A DNA stretch of 64,000 nt from Bursaphelenchus xylophilus (Eukaryota > Nematoda > Chromadorea > Rhabditida > Aphelenchoididae). The notes under the pieces are model-generated. The model was not told where the DNA came from. It did not search any database and worked only from the letters and a program-made list of their open reading frames with translations. Of the stretch, positions 11,550 through 23,069 are shown piece by piece. A program made the position numbers and the translations under genes. Location: the NCBI GenBank assembly GCA_904066235.2, contig CAJFCV020000004.1:10664001-10728000 (forward strand), written 5' to 3'. Every line of letters begins with the position of its first letter. Position 1 is the stretch's first letter.

Positions 11550-14500
11550 TTAATTCCCATCATGGCATCCATCACAGAAGTAATCAACATGAATAAAAGT
11601 CCGCTCCACAAAGTCCAGGCCGTTCAGTTTGTCCTGCAATGACTCGCAAATGTCATGCGTCTCCTTCAACGGCAGGTCCTCGTCCAGCACAACGTGCAGC
11701 TCCACCAACGCCTTCTCCCCGACATGATAGCACATGATGTGGTCGAGGCATTTGATGCGCGGGTCGTGCGAAATGGAGATGGCGAGGATGCGGCTGACGT
11801 GCTCTTGCTCGGCCCGCTTCCCCACCACCATGGGGATCTGCTCGAACGCGTTGGAGAACCAACTAATCGCGATGAAGGTGCTGAAACGAAAATTTTCAGC
11901 CAATATAGAGTGCAGGGGCTACGACTTTTCGGGTCAATGATACTCTGGGTCGCGTTGGTTTTTCGTTGAATGCATGGGGAAGGGTAGGAGAAGGCTTAGT
12001 TGTAGAAATAATAAGATTGATCGGCTTCTCAGATAGCCTATCACCTATTTTGAGATAGTTTGCATGTACTCACATCAATCTCTGACTGTGAGAAAACAAA
12101 TGTCTACAAATGTCTGCACTTTGCACCGTGCAATAGGCTTTTCTGGGCTGTCGCTTGCACTCTGACTTTTTCTTCACAGTGCATGTTGCAAAAATCACTA
12201 CAGCGACTTTGCGGGGAGACTAGTACAGAGGGAAACATGATCCAGTGGCAAAAAAACGTACTATTTTGCATCCAGGAAGTGTCAAAAATGTGGCAAAATA
12301 CCTCCCTCTCCAAGTAAAAAACTCAGGCTTCAAAAGCGCGCCCGCTCTTTCTGTGAGGACAAAGGGCGCGCCCTTCAAAACGAAGTTTTTTCACTTGGAG
12401 AGGGAAGCACTTTGCCACATTTTTGATACTTCCTGGATGCAAAATAGCACGTTTTTTGCCACTGGATCAGGTCCGCCACTGTAGTCTCTTACTTCTAACT
12501 TTGGTGGTTTTGAGGGAAAATCTCTACTTTTCCTCTGAAAAAATTATTTTTTGAAAACTAAAGTCATCATTTTAGAAAATTTCATCATTTCCCCTCAAAA
12601 TTCGTCATTTTTTCTCCCAAAAAATCCTATCCTTTGATCAAATCACTTGATCACATCATGTACCCCTGCCACCATCTCTTTCATTCCCCTCTCACCCATG
12701 CCTGTGTACATAGTAATGGATCAGGTCCCCCACTGTAATTTGGAAAGTCATAATTTCAAAACACTCTCAAAAATTCCTCCCCTCCTTTCAAACTTTTTCA
12801 TAGTTTTTTTCGACCAAATATCCCATTCATTAGAATATTGCGCACTTTCTTTCTATTTTTGGGCATTAAAAATGGTATAATCATCGCATGTCAACGCCGA
12901 TGACAACCAAGTGCAACCAGAGGGTGGACTGTTGACAAACAAATAGGTCAAACGGAGCGGTCTTCCATGTGATAAATTAAAAAATGTGATATAGCGGATA
13001 ATTTCGAGTGCCCTCTGTCACCTACCATACGAGAATAGCGCCGATTGGGTCCGCATACGGCCAATAGTAGTCGCCGAGGACGGCGCCGCACACCGCAACG
13101 ATGCTGGTTATGATGTCGTTGCGTTGGTCCAATGCCAAAATTTTTGAGTTCGTTGTGCCGTGACTGTAGCACAGCACCATGACGATGGACTTGATCAGGA
13201 TTGCACTGCCCATGATCGCAAGCGTCGGGAGATTTGCGTCCGGATCGACCTGAAATTTGAAGAAAAAAATTTGAATAATTTGCGAAAATTTGCATAAAAA
13301 CTATCAGCTTTTATTAAAATTTGGTTATTAAAAACTTGAATAAACTGAATTGTGCCGCGGAGAAAATAATGAGCACTCTGTAGCGGCGAAAATCGCATCG
13401 CCGCCGAGAAAATGCACTGTTTCGCGGCAAAATCAAATTGCTTCTCAATTCAGTGGCGTATGTATCGAGGCAGCGACAGCAAAGCAGTGCCCATTATTTT
13501 CCCGACAGACTGAAAAGTACCTCGCCATATACTAATCGCGTATATGGCAAGGTACTTACCTAAAGTCCGTGGAATTTTGGCACTTACAGTGACGAACCCG
13601 ATCCAGTGGCAAAAAACGTACCATTTTGCATCCGGGAAGGATCACGAATGTGGCAAAATGCTTCCCTCTACAAGTGAAAAAACCTCGTTTTTAAGGGTCC
13701 TTTCCCTCACAAAAAGAGCGGGCGCGCTTTTGAAGTCGGAGTTTTTTCACTTGGAGAGGGAAGAATTTTGCCACATTTTTGATACTTCCCGGATGCAAAT
13801 TGCTACGTTTTTTGCCACTGGATCAGGTCCCCCACTGTAGATATGTGCCAAAACTTCCTACATTCTTGGCTCAAAACAAGGAGAAAGTACGAGACATTTT
13901 TGAGGATTGATAAGTCTGAAAACGTTTTGGTTTGCATGTGACGCACAATATTTTCATTAAAAATCAGTCTTTTCCGCGCAATGCACCTCAAACTGAGCAG
14001 TCCGGTCACCGGAATAGGCGTCGCGACACTTGCGGGCAACCTGTTTGCGGGCAATTTTTTTGCGGGGAACCACTTTGCGGCAAAATTTGGGGGGTCACAT
14101 TTGCGGGCAGCTGAAACATTTGCGGGCAGCTGAGACACTTGCGGGCAGCCTGGGACACTTGCGGGCAACCGACATTTGCGGGCAACCGGCACCTGAGGGT
14201 AACAGGGTGGAGGTGGAAATATTACTGCGATATTTTTGAAATTTGACGACATTTGCGGGCAGCCGACATTTGCGGGAACAGGAAAAAACAATCACACAGA
14301 CTGTATAGAAACTTTTGGAACTGTTGCCCGCAAATGTCGGTTTCCCGCAAGTATTGCCTGCCCGCAAATGTCGGAAAACTTCAAAAATATCGAAGTAATT
14401 TTTCCGGTTGCCCGCAAATTTCGGCTGCCCGCAAATCTTCCAGGCTGCCCGCAAATGCCGGTGCTGGCCGCAAATGTCGGCTGCCCGCAAAGTAGCTGCC

Positions 14501-17500
14501 CGCAAAAAATTTGCCCGCGAACTGGTTGCCCGCAAGTCTGCGCCCGCCCCGGAATAGACTCTTCGCTATCGGTTTTTTACACTTCGTCTTGATTTCGCAG
14601 AGAAGACAGAAAAAAGACGCGCAAAAACGTACTCTCTCGTCCGAAAAAATCCCCATTTCTTCGCTGACAAAACGTTTTTTCTCGTCTTTTTTAGCGAATT
14701 GCCAACCGATTCACCGGATCGTTTTAGCTTGTCTCAGTTTGACGTGCCATCTTGCTAATACTATACTATCAGTCTGTCTTTTCCGGACAGACTGATAATA
14801 GTATCAGCTTTCGTATCTGTCTCCAAATTCTCCCAATCCGCTGACGTCTCCGTATCCACCAAAAAAAATGCAGACACGTGATTCAGCGATCTTGTACACT
14901 CCCGCGAATCCGCTTAAGGCTTTTGACGTTAATTCTGGAAATTCTTTGTCAAAACAAAATTCAACGAAATGGGTTCACATGTTCGCCGGGGGGTATTTTC
15001 TGTATTAATGCTGGGCTTTTCGACGTTTCTCCGGATCATTCTTTAGTCCCCGCGCTATTTCAAACATCTCCGTTTGCAATTGTAGGGGCATATTTTTACC
15101 AAATGTCACTGGTTTCAAAAACAAAAAAATATTTTTCGTCCCCTACAAGTGTTGAATGCAACGGATAAAAATAAGAGCGCGTTAAAGTTTAGGTGAAATT
15201 TGGGGATGAAATACCCAATAAAGTTGCTGTTTTGTATCAATTCTCATAAAATTTCGAGATAAATGGCCATAATATTGCCTGTGTTTTTGTTCACGCACAA
15301 ACTGTAGTATGTGCACTGCGTACATCCGCTCCGCATATTAAATTTACGGATAAATGTATTTACATTTGTTTTCGTAGGCTACAGTACGCTATATAGGCGA
15401 GTTCGTAGCGAGTGACTCAAAGCTCATACGGTTCAGAAACCGCTGAGATTTGTTGAGCAAAGATTGAAGAAAACTATGTTTGCGGCGTTGTATTCAATTG
15501 TAGGCTTGTATTAGTGGTAGTTGTTCCAGAAAAATGCGAGATTAGGAAGGCTCAAAGACACGGAAATGTGGCGAAATGAGGGCCAATCTTTCATCAAAAA
15601 TCATCGATTTTTTTTGTTCCGATGGACTTCTCTTCCTCCGAATGGAGTAAGCAGTGCAAGGTAAACTAACTAGGGAAGTGCCCCAAGTGCAACGCTCAGA
15701 TTTTCTTGAAACTTTGCACACACCTCGGCCAAGAACTAACAGGGGAATTACTTCAAGTGCGACGCTCAGATTTTCTTTAAATTTTGCACACACGTATGGA
15801 CTAAATATCAATTCCTGAAAGTTTTAGCTCGCGCTTTGCGGCTTTGCGGGCGCCGCTGAAATATCGAACGATTTTTGCCGCCGAGAGAGCACCCTCAACG
15901 TGGAGAGCGGTCAGAGAGAAAAGCGCTTTTTGGCCATAACTTTAACAGTTTCTTGCGAAAAAAATCGATTTTTTGTGGAAACATTGCCCTCTGTGGTAGA
16001 AATAGGCATGAAACCCTTTGTGTCGAAATTTGGCAAAAAGTGTCAAATTTTCGCCAGCTTTCAGTTAAAAAATCTTGGTTGTTTCTGCAAAGCGTAAGCT
16101 AAGATCCTCGCATATAATATTATAGAAAAAATTATTCTAAATTTGTGCCAAGTTTCATCAAAATCTGAGCGTCGCGCTTGGGGTACTCCCCTATAAGGAA
16201 GTTTATCTGACCAGAGAAAATTTTTCAATTCGATTTGCAAAAGCCATGTCCCCAAAACTGCCTCCGCCGAGCCTTCGCCGATGCGTGAAACATCCGCCAA
16301 GCTCCCGAGACTAACAGATTATGTCCTATCAGATGTGGAAAACCTAATTTCATCCGTAGTCGAAAAGTCCGGGCTCTGTAACGCGGTATAATTTTCAAAA
16401 AAGACATCAAATGTCTCTGCCGAAAAATGGTCCCTCCGCCGAGACAAGTAAAAATTCTTTTGCATATTCTAAAAACGCACGAATTCGAATTTCAAATACC
16501 ACTTAAACTTTTTGAATATCTGCAAGGAGCAGAAAGATATAAGCAAAAAACTTTTACAAAATTTCTTGAAACATCCAGTATCCAAAATCCACGTATAAAA
16601 TTTGGATTTTAATCCAACAACATTCACTTTAGCCAACATTTCTTAGCCCCTAGCTCTTAGCAAAAACCTTAATCCACAGTCGCTTCCTTACCGAGCCCAT
16701 AACAATCGCCTCGACTGACTGAATAATCATCATGATATTTGCGACTCCCATAAAAATGGAGCAACTGATCACGGCCATCAGCTCCAAGCGCTGTCGGCCG
16801 CGCGGATAGTTGAATTTGTTGGTGTGAGTGATCAGATAGACAGTGATGTACACGATGACACTGCTGACAATGTCCATACTCGAGTCGACAAAGGCACTGA
16901 AAAAAAGGAGTTTTGATTACAAATAAGGATATTATGTGCAAAATTGATGCTATTACGATGTTTTTTTTCGTATACGAAAATATATATAAACTACACGTGT
17001 ATAAAACATTTTTTTATATAAAAAATGTCAGAAACAGCTGTGTACATATTATAATTGCCTTGTTTTCTTCCTCAAAAACAAGTCCAACTGGTCAATTTGC
17101 ATTATGAAAAATTTACGAATGAATAAGCCCCGTACTTCCGGGAAAATCAAAAAATTTCCCTTCGTTTTTCTGCAATAGTAAGTCCGCTTTCCTACCTGAT
17201 CACCGAATAGGATCCGGACAAAAAGGCGGCCGCCAAATTTCCACCCAAAATCAGCAAATTCATAACGAAAATCGCCGAAGCAAACCGTCGATCCCACACC
17301 AAATTGTTGCTGTATTCTTCGTGAGCCTCTTCGCATCGCCTTTCCGCATTGTCTGGATGCAAATTTTTGATGTCTTCTTCGACCAGCTGGCTAAGCCTGT
17401 CTTGTCGCTCGTAGAACTGAAAAAAAACTTTTAAAATGAAATTTTGTGGTCGTATCCTTTTGAAACAAAATATAAGTCTGTCGGGAAAATAATGAGCACT

Positions 17501-20500
17501 CTGTCACATCGAAAATCGCATCGTCGTCGAAAAAATGAATTGTGTGGCAACAAAATCAGATTTCTTTATAACTTCAGTGAAGCAATCGAGGCAGCGACAT
17601 GGCGCTTGCTGTTTTGCAGACCGAAATCAAGCTCTTTTAATTAAAAAACGCAACGCTTTTTTCAAAATTTTTTTGTGAAGCTTGTTTGTTAACCAGGCCG
17701 AAATCGAAAAATTTCCGCGCAAAATGGGCAGGCTCCTGACCAAAAATTTTAGTGAGATTTTCTGGATCGGTGTTTACCGCTCAGGTTGGCAAAATGCCTC
17801 GAAATATTAAGGTGTCCCATAAGTCTTGCAAATTTTTAAGTCGTCAATTTGTGCGAATTCTTGTAAGCTTTGAAACGCCTTACGGAGTATGTTGGATATA
17901 ATGGTTTGAAGCGCAAATAAAGCGCTTCTAAATCGTATATGAGAAGGCCACATAAGGTCCACCTGCTACCCACACTGCCCCGATATTGTACTTGACATTA
18001 ACAGGGGAAGTACTCCAAGTGCGACGCTCAGATTTTGATGAAACTTGGCACAAATTTAGAACATTTTTTTCTAAGATATGTGTGTGAATTCTAGCTCGCG
18101 CTTTGCAGAAATAACCGAGATTTTTAGATTGAAAGTCGGCGAAAATTTAGGACTTTTTGCCGAATTTCGGCACGAAAAGTTTTATGCCTATTCCTGCTGT
18201 AGGACAATGTTTCTACTAAAAATCAAAAATTTTCTCTGGCCCCTCTCCACGTTTCGCTTGCTCCCTCGGCGGCGCCCGCAAAGCGCGAGCTAAAGCTTTC
18301 AGGAATAGATATCTAATCCATACCCGACGTATGTACAAAATTTAAAGATCTGAGCGTCGCACTTGGAGTACTTCCCCTGTAAGAAAAAGCCTGCTGATTT
18401 TAAGATGGACATATGCTTTGTAAAAATAGATCTGTTGGCCCACCAAACGTGAAAATAGGACGCATGAGAGCTTTGGATCTTATTCTAGTCCGCGCTAACC
18501 TCTTCGCTAAAATGGAAAGAAATCTGATTCATTTCTTTCCACTTGTCGCGATACAATCCACTTTCTCAGCGTTGATGCGATTTCCCATGCGACACAATGC
18601 TCATTATTTTCCCGACTGAGTGATAATCGCAGATTACAATCTTGTCTCATTTTCCCTAATAAATCCTTGAGTTCAACTGGTAGCTCTCGCTTGCTACGCG
18701 TTTCCGTTGAGCCCGCAAACAACGGATTATGCTCTGAAGGAATGTGCAAAAAAGGATAAGACGCTAACGATAAGCCGGAAACTTTGTCGTTTGCGGATCC
18801 GGAAGGGCTTGTCGGCTCCAAACAAAGATTTTTTTATTTCCGTTGATCCTTGAAACAACTTGCTAAGCCTCAAACAAGTTAAAAATAAAGCGTGGAAGTA
18901 CAGTAAACTGTAATTATGCATTCTCAGACAGTTGAAAACACAACGAAAGTCGTTGAAAAATAACCAACGTCTATGACGCCACATTGGTATTAATTTTAGT
19001 GAGAGCACCCTCTAATCCCGGCTTTTTTAGACGCCACGAGCGTTGCAATCATCTAAATGGCACGCCAGACGCCGTTTCTGTTATTGTTGATGTTATGATT
19101 TTAGCTTCCGACAGATTATTTATGAACATTTTTACAGGCAAAACAATGTTTGGCACGCGAAACCAGCAAAGGTACGGTAAAAAAATATTTTTTCTCTGAT
19201 CGCTCTCCGCAGTTCATGTACTGTCTCGGCCGCAAAGATGGTTGAATATCACCAAAGCGTGAGCTAAAATTTTCAGGAATTGATATCTAGTCTATTCCCG
19301 AAGCGTGTAAAATTTAAAGAAAATCTGACCATTGCATTTGGGGCACTTCCTTTGTGGGCGTTGTAACAACAGGGGAAGTACTTCAGTGCGACGCTCAGAT
19401 TTTCTTTAAATTTTTCACACACTTCGGGAATGGACTAAATATCAATTCCTGAAAGTTTTAGCTCGCGCTTTGCGGGCGCCGCCGAGATATCGAACGATTT
19501 TTGCCGCCGAGAGAGCACGCTCAACGTGGAGAGCGGTCAGAGAGAAAAGCGCTTTTTGGCCATAACTTTGGCAGTTTCGTGCGGAAAAATTTGATTTGTT
19601 GTAGAAACATTATCCTTTTTTGTAGAAACATCATCCTTTTTTTATGAAACTTTTCGTGCCGAAATTCGACAAAAAGTCCTAAATTTTGGCCGACTTTTGA
19701 TCTAAAAATCTCGGTTGTTTCTGCAAAGCGCGAGCTAGGATTCTCGCATATATTTTAGAAAAAATTATTCTAAAGTTGTGCCAAGTTTCATCAAAATCTG
19801 AGCGTAGCACTTGGAGTACTTCCCCTGTAAAGCAGAACCCAGTTAAAGACAGTGCAATCTACCACAACAAACCCCGGTACAGCGAAACCTGCTTGTAGCA
19901 AGCAATTTCTAAAGCCCAAGGAGTACTAGTCCGTTCGTAAAGTCGCTGGAATGTTTTCGGCGACATGCACTCCGCGAAACCGAAGGTTCACTTTGCACTG
20001 TGCAATTTTTGGCCTTTTGCACAGTGCATTAGGCTTTTTTGGGCCGTCGCCCGCACCCTGAGTTTTCTTGCACAGTGCGCGTCGCCGAAATCATTCCAGC
20101 GACTTTACGAACGGACTAGTATAACAATTAGCCACATGTATCGCGTCGCTGAAGTGAAATTGGTCTTGCCGCGACACAATTCATTTCCTCGGCGAGACTG
20201 CCATTTTTTATGCAACGAGTGCTTTCTATTTTCCTGACAGGCTGATACTGTAAGCGTGGCCTTTAGAAACAGCCGTTTACAGAGGGTGTAGCCCAAGTGT
20301 TTTTGTGCCAAAATGAACCTCCGAAAACAACAAATTTTATCATCTCTTGCACAAAGTTTTGACTGTATCATCACTTCTAATAGTCGTTCCGAAAAGTCGC
20401 CCCGTTGCTATCGGCGACGCGCACCGTAAAATATAAAAAAAAGTTTTCTTTGCACCGTGCAATAAGGGTTTTCCTGTTGTCGCTCGAACCCTTACTTTTT

Positions 20501-21770
20501 CGCACAGTGCAAACGCCAAAAATCAGTCTGGCGACTTTCCGGGAGGACTAGTATCGTCAGTCCCACAAAAATAGCCCCACACGTGTTGTATTTTAATAAA
20601 CAGAAGTGCGTTAAAACAATGACTTTTCGGGTCGTCGTGTAATCGGCTGAGATGGCCGCTTCCGCCCGCCACTTTACAACTCTCCAGTCCAGCGGTCGTA
20701 AATTATTCCGAGTTGATGGCTGTATCGAGAGTGGGTCGCGGATTTACCGGATGTCCCGCCATTAGCGAAAAATTTTGACCTTGAGGCATTAAAAACTAGC
20801 TCACCAAAATAGGCGAGACATCGGATTAAAAGGTTCGAAAACCGCCGCAATAATTTTGATGGACAAATGTGAGAGTTTTACTGGAAAGACATTGAAATTC
20901 TCACGTCATGTCTTTAGCTTGAGTACCCCAAAATTAGAAATGAGTTTTTTGGACGAATACTGTAGAGCCGCGCTGAAATTCGGCAATACCCACTATGCGA
21001 AAAAGTTCCTTCGTTAACAGTCTCGCGGGAAAATAATGAGCAACCTGTCGCATCGAAAATAGTATCGCCGCCGAGGAATTGAATTGTGTCGTGGCAAAAT
21101 CAAGTCGCTTTTGGCTGCAGTGGCGCAAGCGGCGCAGCGGCATTGAGCTCATTATTTTTCCGACACCCGAAACCGAAACGTGTGTAAAATTGAAATAAAA
21201 TCCTCGTAAGAAACTGTTAAAAAGCGGTCGGAGTTAATCCAGAGACGTTGGAGGAAACACACAGTCCGTTCACAAAGTCGCTTGAATCATTGTTTGCAAC
21301 TTCTTGCTTTTTCCACTGTGCAAAAGGCTTTTTTGAGTTGTCGCTCGCACCCTGACTTTCTACACAGTGCAAACACCAAAAAAAACACTTCAACCACTCC
21401 GCAAACGGACTATCAGTCTGTCGGAAAAATAACGGCGGATCGTCGCGCCTCGGAATCGCCCACCATCGCTTTGCGACTTCAAGCCGCGGCTGGGGATTTG
21501 GTGCGCGATAGCGGCGAGGCGAGACATTTTGATGCGACGATCCGCCGTTATTTTCCCGACAGACTGATAGTATTACCCTAAACTCGAAAACCTCGAATCA
21601 AAACCGAGACTCACATTCTTCAGCTCTTTGATCCTTCGCTTCTTCTCGAAATACCCCAACTTCTGTGGATTGGCAAGTCGAATCCGAGGATCCTCGGAGT
21701 CCGTTGCAGGCTCTGACGTCGACTTGCGCAGCAACGGCCTTTTCTCGCCGTTTTCAATGTCATCTGGCAT
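11550..21770 (-). CDS. Cation diffusion facilitator, Mn-type (DxxxD) subclass
   Basis: Five exons on the minus strand: 21770-21615, 17416-17196, 16896-16692, 13249-13026 and 11880-11550; 378 residues. Phases close at every junction. Residues 1-52 are a polar cytosolic head ending KKRRIKELKN. Exon 2 starts FYERQ and carries TM1. Exon 3 carries TM2 with D130-S-S-M-D134, then RGRQRLE and TM3. Exon 4 carries TM4-5 with D235-Q-R-N-D239. The last exon gives the end of TM6 and the cytosolic domain, ending near ERTFIHVDY, where the family has its ferredoxin-like fold. CDF proteins export divalent metals in exchange for protons. Asp at all four site-A positions, in place of His, is typical of Mn-transporting members, so manganese is the inferred substrate. 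The first ATG is at 21770; an upstream in-frame TTG at 21803 was not used. Introns 1, 3 and 4 (4.2, 3.4 and 1.1 kb) are packed with repeats, while intron 2 is 299 bases. Confidence 0.9.
12088..12225. repeat. Family K copy in transporter intron 4
   Basis: TTTGCACCGTGCAATAGG, GGGCTGTCGCTTGCAC and CTACAGCGACTTTGCG. It ends just before a B element. Confidence 0.55.
12226..12481. mobile_element. B element in transporter intron 4
   Basis: CAGAGGGAAACATGATCCAG to CTGGATCAGGTCCGCCACTG, TA flanks. Followed at once by the host-derived segment 12483-12713. Confidence 0.75.
12483..12713 (+). repeat. Copy of the peptide-gene 3' flank
   Basis: About 230 bases match 6297-6525 with scattered changes (GTCTCTTACTTCTAA, GGTGGTTTTGAGGG, CTTTGATCAAATCACTTGAT, CATGCCTGTGTACATA). 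It is followed at 12717-12735 by a bare B end, TGGATCAGGTCCCCCACTG. Confidence 0.75.
13350..13512. mobile_element. A element, transporter intron 3
   Basis: Good right end TTATTTTCCCGACAGACTG. The left end is worn (GCGGAGAAAATAATGAGC). Confidence 0.65.
13587..13838. mobile_element. B element in transporter intron 3
   Basis: CAGTGACGAACCCGATCCAG to CTGGATCAGGTCCCCCACTG, TA flanks. Confidence 0.75.
13984..14746. mobile_element. Family E element (interrupted by F)
   Basis: Ends read CACCTCAAACTGAGCAG and CTCAGTTTGACGTG. The body (CTATCGGTTTTTTACACTTCG, ACGTACTCTCTCG, CCCCATTTC) matches the copies at 25051 and 40089. A 531-bp F element splits it. Confidence 0.7.
14018..14548. mobile_element. Family F element: TTGCGGGCAGC array with inverted ends
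   Basis: A 531-bp element built of many TTGCGGGCAGC or TTGCGGGCAACC units on the left and their reverse complements on the right. The outer roughly 60 bases are inverted repeats. CCGGAATAG stands at both edges (14009-14017 and 14549-14557), a 9-bp target duplication. It is inserted into a family E element in the third intron of the transporter gene. A 9-bp duplication suggests Mutator-like mobilisation. Confidence 0.75.
14770..14794. mobile_element. A terminal repeats only
   Basis: CAGTCTGTC and GACAGACTG separated by 7 bases, with the flanks ACTAT / ATAGT also mirrored. A minimal palindrome. Confidence 0.6.
14795..15668. other. Intronic, unassigned
   Basis: 874 bases of transporter intron 3 without recognisable element or exon. 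Confidence 0.4.
15739..16196. mobile_element. D element in transporter intron 3
   Basis: AGGGGAATTACTTCAAGTGC to GCACTTGGGGT-type end at CTCCCCTAT. A 70-base left-end fragment of the same family precedes it at 15669. Confidence 0.7.
16340..16565 (+). repeat. Family G repeat, copy 1 (transporter intron 3)
   Basis: About 220 bases shared with 35150-35365: TTTCATCC, AAAGACATCAAATGTCTC, CCGCCGAG, TTTTGCATATTCTAAAA and ACCACTTAAA. Confidence 0.6.
17475..17624. mobile_element. A element, transporter intron 1
   Basis: AAGTCTGTCGGGAAAATAAT with the usual core. The right end has decayed to TTTTGCAGACCG. Confidence 0.6.
18001..18380. mobile_element. D element in transporter intron 1
   Basis: ACAGGGGAAGTACTCCAAG and CTTGGAGTACTTCCCCTGT are perfect inverted ends. 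Confidence 0.75.
18500..18622. mobile_element. A element, left end lost
   Basis: Core ATTCATTTC..GCGATTTC and right end CATTATTTTCCCGACTGAG. Confidence 0.5.
19135..19358. mobile_element. D right half
   Basis: GGCCGCAAAGATGGTTGAAT to ATTTGGGGCACTTCCTTTGT. It stands ten bases before the next D. Confidence 0.55.
19370..19828. mobile_element. D element, full length
   Basis: ACAGGGGAAGTACTTCAGTG to GCACTTGGAGTACTTCCCCTG. It contains a small duplication of the ATTATCCTTTTTTGTAGAAAC segment. Confidence 0.75.
19924..20120. mobile_element. Complete K element, transporter intron 1
   Basis: Terminal inverted repeats ACTAGTCCGTTCGTAAAG and CTTTACGAACGGACTAGT enclose the TGCACTGTGC core. This is the best-defined member and sets the family ends. 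Confidence 0.75.
20130..20243. mobile_element. A element, left end lost
   Basis: Core CGCGTCGCTGAAGTGAAA, right end TATTTTCCTGACAGGCTG. Confidence 0.5.
20379..20554. mobile_element. K element, variant ends
   Basis: TAGTCGTTCCGAAAAGTCGC on the left and GGCGACTTTCCGGGAGGACT on the right, enclosing TTTGCACCGTGCAA. Confidence 0.6.
21019..21171. mobile_element. A element, transporter intron 1
   Basis: GTCTCGCGGGAAAATAATGA to CTCATTATTTTTCCGACAC. Confidence 0.6.
21264..21413. mobile_element. K element
   Basis: CAGTCCGTTCACAAAGTCGC to CCGCAAACGGACTA. It directly abuts a C element. Confidence 0.6.
21414..21566. mobile_element. C element near transporter exon 1
   Basis: Ends as in family A, but the next bases are CGGCGGATCGTCGC / CGATCCGCCG, and the core is GCCCACCATCGCTTTGCGAC. 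It ends about 50 bases from exon 1. Confidence 0.75.
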
Positions 21771-21856
21771 CTCTTTACAGCACCTTGAAAACTCAGAGAT
21801 CAAACAGAAAAGTTTAGCGAAAGATCAACGGAAAAATTGACCGAGGAAAAACGAGA

Positions 21857-22289
21857 TAAGTTTTCAAAGTCCGACGCTGAGATGTCGATAAAACTTGTCA
21901 CAAATTTATAATAATACTTTATAGACATTTACCAGACTCCCAGCTCGCGCTTTGCAGAAACAACCGAGATTTTTTGGTCGAAAGTTGGAAAAATGTGAAA
22001 GTTTTTTTTTTTGCTAATTTTGCCACAAAAAGTTTCATACCTATTTCTTCCGTAAACAGTAATGTCTCCACAAAAAATCATTTTTTACCATGCGAAAATG
22101 GCAAAGATATTGCCAAAAGAAGTTTTTTCTATGACCGCTCTCCGCGTTTCGCATACTCTCTCGGCCTTTGCTGGATATCTCAGCTGCCGCTGCAAAGCAA
22201 AAGCTAAACTTTTCAGCAAAATGTGTGTGAAATTTATAAAAAAAATCAAAAAAATCTGAGAGTCGCACTTTGAGCACCTCCCTTGTGAA
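21857..22289. mobile_element. D element upstream of the transporter
   Basis: CAAAGTCCGACGCTGAGATG to GTCGCACTTTGAGCACCTCC; within about 90 bases of the start codon. Confidence 0.65.
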
Positions 22290-22768
22290 TAAACAAGGAC
22301 GAATAAAAAGCGGTTTTATCAATAAATGAGTGATTTTTTTCGTTTTTCGACGACAAGCCTTTGAAATGATAAGGGTTTTGAAAGATCGTTGATTACAAAC
22401 GCATATGTTTCGGTTCCCTTTCAATGCACTATGGGTTTCAAAACCGTTCTGTTTATCGAACGCGTTCAGGAAGCTTTAAGACCGGCTTAGATTTTTTGGC
22501 TTCATTTTTTGCCATTTCCATTAGCTTGCTATTGAAGCAACAACATTTTTTTCTAAGCGCGAGCTGAGGTCTGGTGTCGCGACACTTGCGAGCAACGACA
22601 TTTTCCGATTAGAATTACGATTTTCCTCCTGTAATCTGCGTAGTATGACAAAAATTATGCAATGAAAGCTCCCTGGTACAGATAACTAGACGAATCATTT
22701 GAATTCATCACCGCTTTCAAAGCTATGGGAGTTTGTTCTCAACTGGCAGAATCTCAGTGGTTCTTCTA
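22290..22768. other. Non-coding
   Basis: Only an F-like fragment at 22572-22600 (GTCGCGACACTTGCGAGCAAC) stands out. Confidence 0.4.
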
Positions 22769-23020
22769 CAGTGGGGGACCTGATCCAGTGACAAAAAACG
22801 TACCGTTTAGAATCCGGGAAGTATCAAAAATGTGGCAAAATGCTTCCCTCTCCAAGCGAAAAAACCCCGATTTCAAAAGCGTGCCTGCTCTGTCTGTGAG
22901 GGAAAGGGCGCTCCCTCCAAAACTAAATTTTTCCGCTTGGAGAGGGAAGCATTTTGCCACATTTTTGATGCTTCCCGAACGCAAAATGGTACGTTTTTTG
23001 ACACTGGATCAGGTCATTGT
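22769..23020. mobile_element. B element
   Basis: CAGTGGGGGACCTGATCCAG to CTGGATCAGGTCATTG, TA flanks. Confidence 0.7.
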
Positions 23021-23069
23021 AGTTGTCCGTAACGTTTTTTCCCACAAGTCTGGACTCTACCTACGGGCC

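Noticed and set aside
21771..21803. Upstream extension of the transporter from a TTG codon
   Set aside because: TTG start is not expected in a nematode nuclear gene; the first ATG is at 21770.
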